A model generated the notes under the pieces. It ran no database searches. It worked only from the letters and a program-made list of their open reading frames with translations, and was not told where the DNA came from. The translations under genes were made by a program, and so were the position numbers. Positions 28,501 to 38,341 of a DNA stretch of 64,000 nucleotides are shown one piece after another; the stretch's first letter is position 1, and each line of letters begins with the position of its first letter. The DNA is from Haematobia irritans (Eukaryota > Arthropoda > Insecta > Diptera > Muscidae), in assembly GCF_050003625.1 (NCBI RefSeq), contig NC_134399.1, positions 107,610,615-107,674,614 on the forward strand, read 5' to 3'.

Positions 28501-30689
28501 GAAAATTGTCTACAGAAATTAGGTTTTGACAAATTTTTCTATAGAGAAATTGAGAAAATTGTCTATAGAGATAAAATTTTGACACAATTTTCTATAGAGA
28601 TAAAATTTTGACACAATTTTCTATAGAAATAACATTTTGAGAAAATTTTCTAATGAAAACAATTTTGATAAAATTTTCTATAGAAAAAATGTGAGAAAAT
28701 TGTCTATAGAAATAAAATTTTGACAAAATTTTCTATAGAAATAACATTTTGAGAAAAATTTCTATAGCAATAAAATTGAGACAAAATTTTTTATAAAAAT
28801 AAAATTTTGACAAAATTTTCAATAGAAATGAAATTTTGACAAAATTTTCTAAAGAAAATAAATTTGAGAAAACTTTCTATAGAAAAAAAAGAAAATTGTC
28901 TATAGAAATAAAATTTTGAGAACATTTTCTATAGAAATAAAATTTTCAGAAAAATGTCTATAGAAATAAATTTTTTTATAAAACTAAAATTTTGACAACA
29001 TTTTCTATAGAAATACAATTTTGAGAAAATTATCTATAGAAATAAAATTTTAAGAAAATTGTCTAGAGAAATAAAATTTTCAGAAAAATATCTATATAAA
29101 TAAAATTTTCTATAGTAATAAAAATGTGACAAAATTGTTGATAAAACTAAAATGTTGACAAAATTTTCTATAGAAATAACATTTTGAGAAAATTGTCTGT
29201 AGAAATAAAATTTTAAGAAAATTGTCTATAGAAATAAAATTTTGAGAAAATTGTTTATAGAAATAAAATTTGACAAAATTTTCTATAGGAAATACAATTT
29301 TGAGATAATTGTCTATAGAAATAATATTTTGGGAAAATTTTCTATAGACATAAAATTTTGACAAAATTTTCTGCAGAAATAAAATTTTGACAAAATTTTC
29401 TATAGAAATAAAATTTTGACAAAATTTTCAAAAAAAAAATTTTGGAGAAAATTGATTATAAAGAAGTAAAAGAAGAAAATTGTCTATAGAAATTAAATTT
29501 TGAGAAATTTTTCTATAGAAATAAAATTTTTATAAAATTTTCTATAGAAATAAAGTTTTGAGAAAATTTTCTACAGAAATAAAGTTTTGAGAAAATTGTC
29601 TATAGCAATAAAATTTCTTATAAAAATAAAATTGTGACAAAATTTTCTATAGAAATAAAATTTTGAGAAAATTGTCTATAGAAATAAAATTTTAAAAAAA
29701 ATTGTCTATAGAAATAAAATTTTGAGAAATTTTTCTAAAGAAATAAAATTTTGACAAAATTTTCTATAGAAATAAAGTTTTGACAAAATTTTCAAAAGAA
29801 ATAAAATGTTGACGAAATTTTCTATAGGAAAAAAATGTTGAGATAATTGTCTATAGAAATAAAATTTTGAGAAAATTTTCTATAGAAATAAAATTTTGAG
29901 ATAATTGTCTATAGAAATAACATTTTGCGAAAATTTTCTATAGAAATAAAATTTTGACAAAATTTTCTAAAGAAATAAAGTGTTGAGAAAATTGTCTATA
30001 TAAAATTAAATGTTGACAAAATTTTCTATAAAAATAAAATTTTGAGAAAATTGTCGTTAAAAAATAAAATTTTGGCAAAATATTCTATAGAAATACAATT
30101 TTGAGAAAATTGTCCATAAAAAATAGAATATTGACAAAATATTCTATAGAAATAAAATTTTGAAAAAAAAATTCTATAGAAATAAAATTTTGAGAAAATT
30201 GTCCATAAAAATAAAATTTTGACAAAATTTCTATAGAAATTAAATTTTGACACAATTTAATTTTCACAAAAATTTTATAGCAATGACATATTGAAAAAAT
30301 TTTCTATGGAAATAATATTTTGGGAAAATATTCTATAAAAATAAAATTTTGACAAAATTTTCTATAGAAATAAAATTTTGACAAAATTTTCTATAGAAAT
30401 AAAATTTTGGTGAAATTTTCTATAAATTCGATCCAAATTCCAAATCAAAATCCATCCAAATTCCAAATTCAGTTTTAATTTTCGTGTTATTTCATACATT
30501 CAAGTCAATTGTGACATATTTACAATTCCGGGGATATTTTTGCACCCAAAGGCTATCATTCCGAGAAAAAAATATTTTATGCATACTAACAAAAATTAAT
30601 GATCAAAACTTCAAAATAAAATTTTTAAATTTGGTAGATTTGTGGTAAAATTTTCTTCAAAATTTGGTAGATTATTTTTTGGGCAACTG
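25520..30689 (-). mobile_element. large satellite-filled element with GGTTGTCG / CAACTG ends
   Basis: The left end CACGGTTGTCGCATTTGGTAG then ATTTTACCACAAAT has an inverted partner at the right end (ATTTGTGGTAAAATTTTC, TTTGGTAGATT, GGGCAACTG). Between them, 25640-30425 is satellite in the A-rich sense. The ends resemble those of 32770-36267 and 45341-46581, but I find no target duplication here. A foldback-arm fragment lies at 26690-26748. Confidence 0.6.
25640..30425 (-). repeat. 29-bp satellite array S5 (4.8 kb, antisense orientation)
   Basis: About 165 copies of the complement of the S1-S4 unit (ATAAAATTTTGAGAAAATTT, CTATAGAAA). A GAGAAAATTGTC variant dominates here, while GACAAAATTTTC dominates in S7-S11. 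Larger blocks repeat, such as the run with AATTGTAACAAGATTTTT near 27390 and 27590. Peptides such as [17 protein letters not shown] are just this repeat translated. Confidence 0.9.
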
Positions 30690-30705
30690 CTCTCTATTGC
30701 TGAAG

Positions 30706-31298
30706 ACATATCTCATGGAATCAAGTGAAACTCATAGTTATGGATTTATTAGTCCAAGTTTGTCTATAACAACACCATACCTAATCTAATCTGTGGTTAA
30801 ATTACATGAAAAAATGCATTGTGGGTTATATGGAAGTGTTTGACATTATGGGAAAATGACGTTTTAAAAGGGGCACAATTTATTATCTCATCCGATTTCG
30901 GCGGCTTAAATGGTGTCGGGTGACTCAGTTGCAACGATTCGTAATATGCGACAACCTGGGAAATAAGTGTCCATCCAAAGAATTATCCTACCCTGTATTA
31001 CATTTTCTTTGTTGCCATCGTTCATCATTTACTTGGTCTAGATATTTAGAGGGAAATTATACCACTTTGTCAATTTACCATTCCCTACAAAAATTCGCAG
31101 AAGTTGCGTTTTATCGATCTTGTAATTCCGTTCTCATATATCATAGCCAAGGAAAAATATAAATTGATATTGGAGCTTAATTTTTGAATACGAGAATTAA
31201 TTTCCAATTATCCAATTTAGCAGACTCTTATAAATTTAACCGACTGTCTTATCTCTATTTAGTAACTACAAAATATTCCCATAATACTATAATCTCAC
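30706..31298. other. unique-looking sequence downstream of the candidate cassette exon
   Basis: Ends in the GTGAGATTATAG donor region of the exon at 31299-31610. No repeats noted. Confidence 0.45.
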
Positions 31299-31610
31299 CT
31301 AACCACATTTCGACGATTATTTTGCTCTTTACGTACTCCAGTTACACTCGCCTCCTTCGACATATCGAAATCATCCTGATCCATTGAATCATCCATAATC
31401 TCTGCCAAATCCGAAAGATCATCACTTGAAGCACGCCTTAAGTGGCCAATATTGTCGGAATCTATGTGATTGCCATTATTCATATCATTGGCGGCAATCG
31501 AACGAATATCGGAATTTGATTTACTTTTTGTTTTACCGCGTCGATATGAGGCCAAACTGGTAGTCATTCTGCCAAGAAGGCCCTTTTTCACGTTGATTGT
31601 AGAAAAATAA
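31299..31610 (-). CDS. candidate forked cassette exon (or alternative first coding exon)
   Basis: 312 bp, open throughout. A strong acceptor (TGTCTGTCTGCTTCTGTAG before 31610) and a consensus donor (AG|GTGAGA, GT at 31298-31297) bound it. It starts with one base and ends with two bases of a codon. It therefore fits in frame before exon A and can also be left out between exon A and an upstream exon of the same phase. The peptide includes GLLGRMTTSLASYRRGKTK (basic), then GHLRRASSDDLSDLAEIMDD and SMDQDDFDMSKE (acidic). RRASS is a basophilic-kinase-like site. There is no ankyrin repeat. An internal ATG (RMTTSLAS) with A at -3 could instead start an isoform. Assignment to forked rests on strand, position and phase only. 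A nested separate gene is possible. Confidence 0.55.
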
Positions 31611-32761
31611 CTACAGAAGCAGACAGACAAAGGAAGACATTGTCATTAAATTGAAAAGAATAAAGGATCGTGGACATTGAGAAGAATAAATGTGATCATA
31701 AACGAAGACATGGATAAGATGAGAAAATTTTGAAAGTAATTGAGAGTGCTATCGACATTTGGTGATTTGAAAATATTAGACGATTTAAATGAGAGTGCTT
31801 TTGTAATATCGTGGGAGAGACCATTGAAAGCTTTTTTGTTTAGACCATAAAGTTTGCATGGTTAATTGTAAAATATATTCACTTTTTTGTATATTTTTAC
31901 CTTCGTCGACGTTGTCTTGGTTTTAGTTCTCACTTTTTTATGGTATTTTCGAAATGGTGTTTATTTTGTTTGTAATTTGTAGTAATGACGAAATTTGTAC
32001 CGGAATCATTAGCACTTTTAAAGCAATTGGTAACACGCTGTATGACACTTAGGATCAGAATTTACGATTTCGGTTCATGTTTTCTTTTGGTTACACATTT
32101 TTTTTTTTTTGAAAATGTTCAATGGTGTTTATTTATTTAATGAAATTTGAAACATACGATCAGTAAGGATAGGGTTGCTGATCCAAAAATGGACTTGTGT
32201 CAAATATCAAGTTGTTTGCACTAATACTGCGACCTAGATATTGATTAAAATAACATATGTATTCACAGACGGATATCGCTAAATCGACTAAGGGACCGGT
32301 CCCAGCCGACTAAGGGACCGGTCCCAGTGCTAAAGAAACCCTGTGTCTATCTCGCCTGCTTCTGCAAGGACGAAAAAACTGTTCCTTAATCTAAATCTGT
32401 CCATAAAAGCTCGATTAATAATTGTAAAAATTAGATACAATGCATTTGGACGTTAATTGCCTGTTTCAGTATCAGGCTAACATGAAATACAATTATTTTA
32501 ATTCACATCCAAAACACTGAATTCGGATCATACCAAAAGAAGTGATGCAAACTCAGTGCAACGGCAGTTGAAATGGTGGACATCCGTCCTATGACAAGCC
32601 CACGTTAAATTCATCGCTTCTGCTCCAATTTTGCACCACTTCCGGATCCAGAAAGAACATTTTCAATACTTTTTTGGCGATGCTTTTTTTTCTGGGAGCT
32701 TTTCTTTATGATTACGAAGAAGTTTCGCTGAAATTACAAAATTTGTGTCAGCGACATAACA
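31611..32761. other. sequence upstream of the cassette exon
   Basis: A pyrimidine-rich acceptor tract occupies 31611-31630. Near 32286-32329 a 22-bp segment, ACTAAGGGACCGGTCCCAG plus CCG, is tandemly duplicated and contains the palindrome GGGACCGGTCCC. Otherwise nothing recognised. Confidence 0.5.
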
Positions 32762-32889
32762 GTGTCTAACATGGTTGCCATTTTTGTCCGATCGGACCAA
32801 AAATTGGTCCAAAAAAAGATTAATTTTTAAATTTGGTCCAATGGTCGGACCAAATGGAATTTGGTTGATTTTAGTCCATTTTCGTCGAA

Positions 32890-33235
32890 TCGGTATTTTT
32901 TCAAAATTTTCTATAGAAATAAAATTTCGACAAAATATTCTGTAGAAATAAAATTTCGACAAAATTTTCTGTAGAAATTAAATTTTGACAAAAAATTCTA
33001 TAAAAATAAAGTTTTGACGAAAATTTATACAGAAATAAAATTTGAACAATATTTTCTACAGATATAAAATTTTGTGCAGAAACAAAATTTAAAATATTTT
33101 ATATAGATACAAAATTATGCAAAAATTTTGTATAGAAAGAAAATTTTATAAAAATTTTATATAGAAATAATTTTCTACAGAAATAAAATTTTGGCTAAAT
33201 TTTCTACAGAAATAAGTTTTTTTGTTTCGTCATTG
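32890..33235 (-). repeat. 29-bp satellite array S6
   Basis: Diverged antisense units, cut on the right by the foldback element. Confidence 0.8.
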
Positions 33236-33262
33236 TTGGTTTGTACGTCAATCATATTTGTT

Positions 33263-33643
33263 GTTTTGATCTCATCTTAAAAACCATTGCGTTGACTAAA
33301 CTACAAGAGTAGCTTAACCAACAGAGGAAAATAATGTTTCTTAAATTTATTTCGGCAAAGCTCTACATACTGCAAGATTGTTGGATGGACGCGGAAGGTT
33401 CAAGTGTGGTTCACTTTGGGTTTGGTGAACTACCAGAATTTGTTCTGATAATTGGTTGATAGTTTTGCTGCAAGTAGAGGATGCTGATGAGGAATGTGGT
33501 AATTCTGAAACGTGCTTTCATCCAACCATCTTGCAGTCTATAGGGCTCTGCCGAAATAAATTTGACAAACATACTTTTCCTCTGTTGGTTAAGCTACTCT
33601 TGTAGTTTATTCAACGCAATGGTTTTTAAGCTGAGATCAAAAC
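33263..33643. mobile_element. foldback element with 127-bp inverted arms
   Basis: Arms 33263-33389 and 33517-33643 are inverted copies at about 90% identity (outer end GTTTTGATCTCATCTTAAAA, inner end TGCAAGATTGTTGGATG). They are separated by a 127-bp spacer. Single outer-arm copies occur inside satellite at 3043-3107 and 26690-26748. Confidence 0.82.
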
Positions 33644-33646
33644 AGA

Positions 33647-35320
33647 AATAATTTTTGTCAAAATTTTCTATAGCAATAAAATTTTGACATAATGACATAA
33701 TTTTTTTTGAAATTTTAGAAATAATTTTTTTTAGAAATAAAATTTGAAAAAAAAAATTATACAGAAATAAAATTTTGACAAAATTTACTATAGAAATAAA
33801 ATGTTGAGAAAATTTTCTATAGAAATAAAATTTTGAAAAAAAAAAATTCTACAGAAATAAAATTTTGACAATATTTTCAATAGAAACACAATTTTGACTA
33901 ATTTTTCTATAGAAATAAAATTTTGATAAAATTTTCTATAGAAATAAATTTTGACAAAATTTTCTTTATTAACAAAATTTTCTGATGAAATACAATTTTT
34001 GACAAAATTTTCTATAGAAATAAAATTTTGACAAAATTTTCTATAGAAATAAAATTTTGACAATATTTTCTATAGACACAAAATTTTGACAATATTTTCT
34101 ATAGACACAAAATTGTGGCCAAAATATTCTATAGAAATAAAATTTTTACAAAATTTACTATAGAAATAAAATTTTGACAAAATTTTCTATAGAAATAAAA
34201 TTTTGAAAAAAAAAAATTCAATAGAAATAAAATTTTGACAAAATTTTGACCAATTTGTCTATTGAAATACAATTTTGACAAAATTTTCTATAGAAATAAA
34301 TTTTGACAAAATTTTCTATAGAAATAAAATTTTGACAATATTTTCTATAGACACAAAATTGTGACCAAAATATTCTATAGAAATAAAATTTTTGACAAAA
34401 TTTTCTATAGAAATACAATTTTGACAAAATTTTCTATAGAAATAAAATTTTGACAAAATTTACTATAGAAATAAAATTTTGACAAAATTTTCTATAGAAA
34501 TAAAATTTTGAAGAAAAAAAATTTCTACAGAAATAAAATTTTGACAAAATTTTCAATAGAAACACAATTTTGACCAATTTTTCTAGTGAAATAAAATTTT
34601 GACAAAATTTTCTATAGAAATAAATTTTTGATAAAATTTGCTATATTAACAAAATTTTCTGATGAAATAAAATTTATGACAAAATTTTCTATAGAAATAA
34701 AATTTTGACAATATTTTCTATAGACACAAAATTGTGTCCAAAATATTCTATGGAAATAATATTTTGACAAAATTTACTATAGAAATAAAATTTTGACAAA
34801 ATTTTCTATAGAAATAAAATTTTGACAAAATTTTCAAAAGAAACACAATTTTGACCAATTTGTATATTGAAATAACATTTTGACAAAATTTTCTATTGTA
34901 ATAAATTTTGACAAAATTTTCTTTATTAACAAAATTTTCTGATGAAATAAAATTTTTGACAAAATTTTCTATAGAAATAAAATTTTGACAATATTTTCTA
35001 TAAACCTAAAATTATGACCAAAATATTCTATAGAAATAAAATTTTTGACAAAATTTTCTATAGAAATACAATTTTGACAAAATTTTCTATAGGAATACAA
35101 TTTTGACAAAAATTTCTATAGAAATAAAATTCAGACAAATTTTTCTGATGAAATAAAATTTTAACAAAATTTTCTTTAGAAATACAATTTTGACAAAATT
35201 TTCTATATTAATAAAATTGTGACAAAATTTTCTAGAGAAATAAAATTTTGACAAAATTTTCTATAGAAATAAAATTTTGACAAAATTTTCTATAGAAATA
35301 AAATTTTGATTTTTAAATCA
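33647..35320 (-). repeat. 29-bp satellite array S7
   Basis: Antisense units with GACAAAATTTTC. A higher-order block containing CTTTATTAACAAAATTTTCT, GATGAAATA and TAGACACAAAATTGTG recurs near 33960, 34640 and 34920, so the array grew by larger duplications too. Confidence 0.88.
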
Positions 35321-35629
35321 TACACGGAAAACGTGTTCGGTACACGTTTTTCTTTTGTTAGAGTTTTTTGAATTGCTTCGAAAATTATAAACTTTTATCA
35401 CCAAAAAAATTCGTTTGTTAAAAAATTTTTATTTTTTCAATAAAAAAGTTATATTTTGAAACAATAACACAGTCCATTTCGTTTATATCAAACACTGTTC
35501 TTTTCTGACTTTAGGTCTTTAATAAGACACATTTTACAGTTCAAAATTTAGTATACTACAATGTAATGTTGAAAATTTTTTCGGAATCTTCCGAACATAT
35601 CTGGAATATATGTAAAAAACAAAAAAAAA

Positions 35630-35706
35630 CTTTGGTCGAAGCAGGGATCGAACCCACCACCCTTGGCATGCAAGTCGGACGTAGCAACCACTGCTCCACG
35701 GTGCCA
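35630..35706 (-). mobile_element. tRNA-like SINE head (minus)
   Basis: Read on the minus strand: CACCGTGGAGCAGTGGTTGC (A-box-like), CATGCAAG complement, then GGTGGGTTCGATCCCTGCTT (B box GGTTCGATCCC). A SINE head, not a working tRNA: the acceptor stem is not closed. Confidence 0.7.
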
Positions 35707-35819
35707 AACTAAATGTTTGTTTCTGTTAAATAAACTTTGTTTATTCGGTTCGTGGGCGCCGCAAGCTATGCTATATAAATATAACTTATATGGATATTTA
35801 ATTATTGATGACCATAACG

Positions 35820-36030
35820 GTACATAGCTCAGTAGTTAGTGTGTTGGCTTACAAAGTGCATGGTCCGCGGTTCGATTCTCCGTCCAGGCGAAAGGTAAAA
35901 AAATTTTAAAAATTTATAAAATCGTATAATTTCTTCTACATTGTTGGTATTACAGGAGAAGGTGTTAAGAACTAAAAAAACCTCGTGGATGTGAGAAAGA
36001 TGTGATGGAAAATGCAATTAGCAAGAAAAC
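35820..36030 (+). mobile_element. tRNA-like SINE, second family, copy 2
   Basis: ATAGCTCAGTAGTTAGTGTG (A box) and CCGCGGTTCGATTCTCCGTC (B box) are followed by the same body as at 21850-22070 (AATTTCTTCTACATTG, CTCGTGGATGTGAGAAAGAT). Confidence 0.75.
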
Positions 36031-36038
36031 AATGTTTT

Positions 36039-36184
36039 TACATCCTGGAAAAGAATAAACGTTTATCACAAAAAGTATATACTTTTCTTCCAAATACACT
36101 TCCTTACAACGAAAAGCAAATGAGAAACGAAATTTGTTTGTCTAAAATTTCATTTGGGAGGAAAGAATTATTTTTTGCGTGTAT
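36039..36184. mobile_element. small MITE, relative of 22790-22995
   Basis: The right half, CGAAATTTGTTTGTCTAAAA then TTTCATTTGGGAGGAAAGAA, matches the family's end. The left end is diverged. Confidence 0.45.
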
Positions 36185-36444
36185 TAATTTAATTTAGAAA
36201 AAGGGTCCGCTGATACGAATTTTGGAAAAATGTTGGTCCAAAATAAAAATTCATTGTGGCAACGCTGGTGTCTAATGCATTCGAGGGTAAACATTTTTTC
36301 AATTCATATACCTCCACACAAAACAATAATTCTTTCCTCAGAAACGAAAATGTAGATTAACGAAGATTTCTTTTCTTGTTAAAGCTATCTATTTATAGGC
36401 AAATAAATCTTTGTTATATTAGTGTACACGCAAAAACATTAGTT

Positions 36445-36590
36445 TCTTTTCACAATTTAAAGGAGTAACACACTTTACCAGCTATAGAAAATTCCTCGTT
36501 GGTAATTTTAGGTATTTCACATTTCTTCCATCATAGGGTAATGATATGTAAAATTTGCCACCAAAGTAAAATGTTATTCAGCGTTACCAG
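36445..36590 (+). repeat. dispersed repeat shared with 40750-40880
   Basis: CACAATTTAAAGGAGTAACA and CCAGCTATAGAAAATTC occur in the same order in both places. Confidence 0.6.
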
Positions 36591-36718
36591 ATTTGTTTCA
36601 TCAAAAACCGCTAGATTTGTTTTGCCCTTTTGCAGATTGTCAATCAATAAAATACCTTTGAAGTCCCAAAAAACCCGTTGTCATAACCTTACCAGCCGAT
36701 TGAATTGTTTTTGCCTTC

Positions 36719-37875
36719 TTGGGATATCGGTCTATATGGGGGCTACAACGAAACATGGACCGATACACCCCATTTTATGCACACCTATTTGTGGTCCTAA
36801 AATACATCTCGATTTCCTATTTTAGGCAAATCGAAAAAAATACTGTTTCTAGAAGCTCAAGACCCCAAATCGGGGGATCGGTTTATATGGGAGATATATC
36901 AAAACCTGGACCGATACTCCCAATTTTCGACACACCTAGATTTTCAATTTCAAGCAAATCGGATAGAAAATACAGTTTCTAGACGCCCAAGAAGTAATAT
37001 CGGGAGATCGGTCTATATGGGGGCTATACCAAAACATGGACCGATACATTCCATTTTCGGCACACCTATTTCTGGTCATAAAATACCTCTAGATTTCAAA
37101 TTTCAGGCAAATGGGATAGTAAATACAGTTTCTAGGCGCCCAAGAAATAAAATCTGGAGATCGGTCTATATGGGGGCTGTACGAAAACATGGACCGATAG
37201 GAACCATTTTCGACACACCTCTTTATGGTCCCAAAACACCTCTAGATTTCCAATTTCAGGCAAATCGTGTTGTAAATACAGTTTCTAGACGCCCAAGAAG
37301 TAAAATCGGGAGATCGGTCTATACCCCATTTTCGACACATCAATCTTTGGTCCTAAAACACCTCTAGATTTTCAATTTCAGGCAAATTGGATAAAAATAC
37401 AGTTTCTGGACGCCCAAGAAGCAATATCCGTTAATCGGTCTATATGGGGTCTATACCAAAACATGGACCGATAGGCACAATTTTCAGCACACTCTTTGAT
37501 GGTCCTAAAAGACTTCCAATTTCAGGCAAATTGGATAAAAACTACGGGTTTTAAAAGCCCAAGACCCCAAATCGGGAGGTCGGTTTATATGGAGACTATA
37601 TCAAAACTTGGACCGATATAGCCCATCTTCGAACTTGACCTGCCTGCAAATAAAACACGAATCTGTGGCAAATTTCAGGACGATTGAAGGCTGTAGCGTG
37701 ATTACAACAGACAGACAGACGGACAGACGGACATGCTTATATCGTCTTAGAATTTCTCCCTGATCAAGAATATATATACTTTATGTAGTCGGAAATCGAT
37801 ATTTCGATGTGTTACAAACGGAATGAAAAAATTATTATACACCCGTCACCATTCTATAATGGTGGGTATAAAAAA
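36719..37875 (-). mobile_element. DINE-1-like subfamily B, minus copy
   Basis: Central repeats (GATCGGTCTATATGGGGGCT, AAAACATGGACCGATA) recur every 153 bp (37011, 37164, 37317). The end near 37690-37870 has a GACAGACGGACAGACGGACA microsatellite, AATATATATACTTTATGTAG, TTACAAACGGAATGAAAAAA and the subterminal repeat CACCATTCTATAATGGTGGG. It is a sister to the main subfamily with the same repeat length but different sequence. Confidence 0.8.
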
Positions 37876-38154
37876 ACTTGGTCCAAACTTTCATTTCGGA
37901 GAAAAGTGTTTTTTTGTGTCCATGGTTCAAATTGAGTAAGTCTGAAATAGAGAAATGTCAAATAAAATTCGGAAAAAACTTAGCGTTTAGGTGTGGTTCA
38001 CATTCAACATCGGCCCTTGAAATTTTAACCACCCTTTATATATTCCATTCTTCATATTATGATTACAATCAAACAGCATTGCCTTTGAGAAATATAACAA
38101 ATTGAAAAAGTGAAAACCTTTTCATTAACTACAAAATACAAATTGTATCAACTT

Positions 38155-38284
38155 ACACTGAAAGAAGAGTATTCTTCTCAGAGGAACTAAATTTTGACGC
38201 TAAAAAAATATTCTTTTAAAGCAAATGGGATTTGTGCTTGTTTTCAATTTTGTTCCAGAAAAAAAGTATTTTTTCCTTGGGTGT
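38155..38284. mobile_element. small MITE, about 130 bp
   Basis: The left ACACTGAAAGAAGAGTATTC and the inverted right end ACACCCAAGGAAAAAATACT form related inverted repeats. Same family as 22790-22995. Confidence 0.6.
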
Positions 38285-38341
38285 TGCTTGAGTTTTTATA
38301 TAGAGAACTGTGAAATTAATGTTTTAGTTTTATCTAGAACT

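Larger units (their letters stand above)
32762..36275. mobile_element. hAT-like element with 8-bp target duplication, satellite-filled
   Basis: GTGTCTAA at 32762-32769 and 36268-36275 flanks a 3498-bp insert. The left end is CATGGTTGCCATTTTTGTCC. The right end, read inverted, is CAGCGTTGCCACAATGAATT. The 8-bp duplication and short ends beginning CA(T/G) are hAT hallmarks. Inside are satellite (32890-33235, 33647-35320), a foldback element (33263-33643), two tRNA-like SINE heads (35630-35890) and a MITE-like segment (36039-36184). No transposase frame remains, so it is non-autonomous and probably grew by later insertions. Confidence 0.75.
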
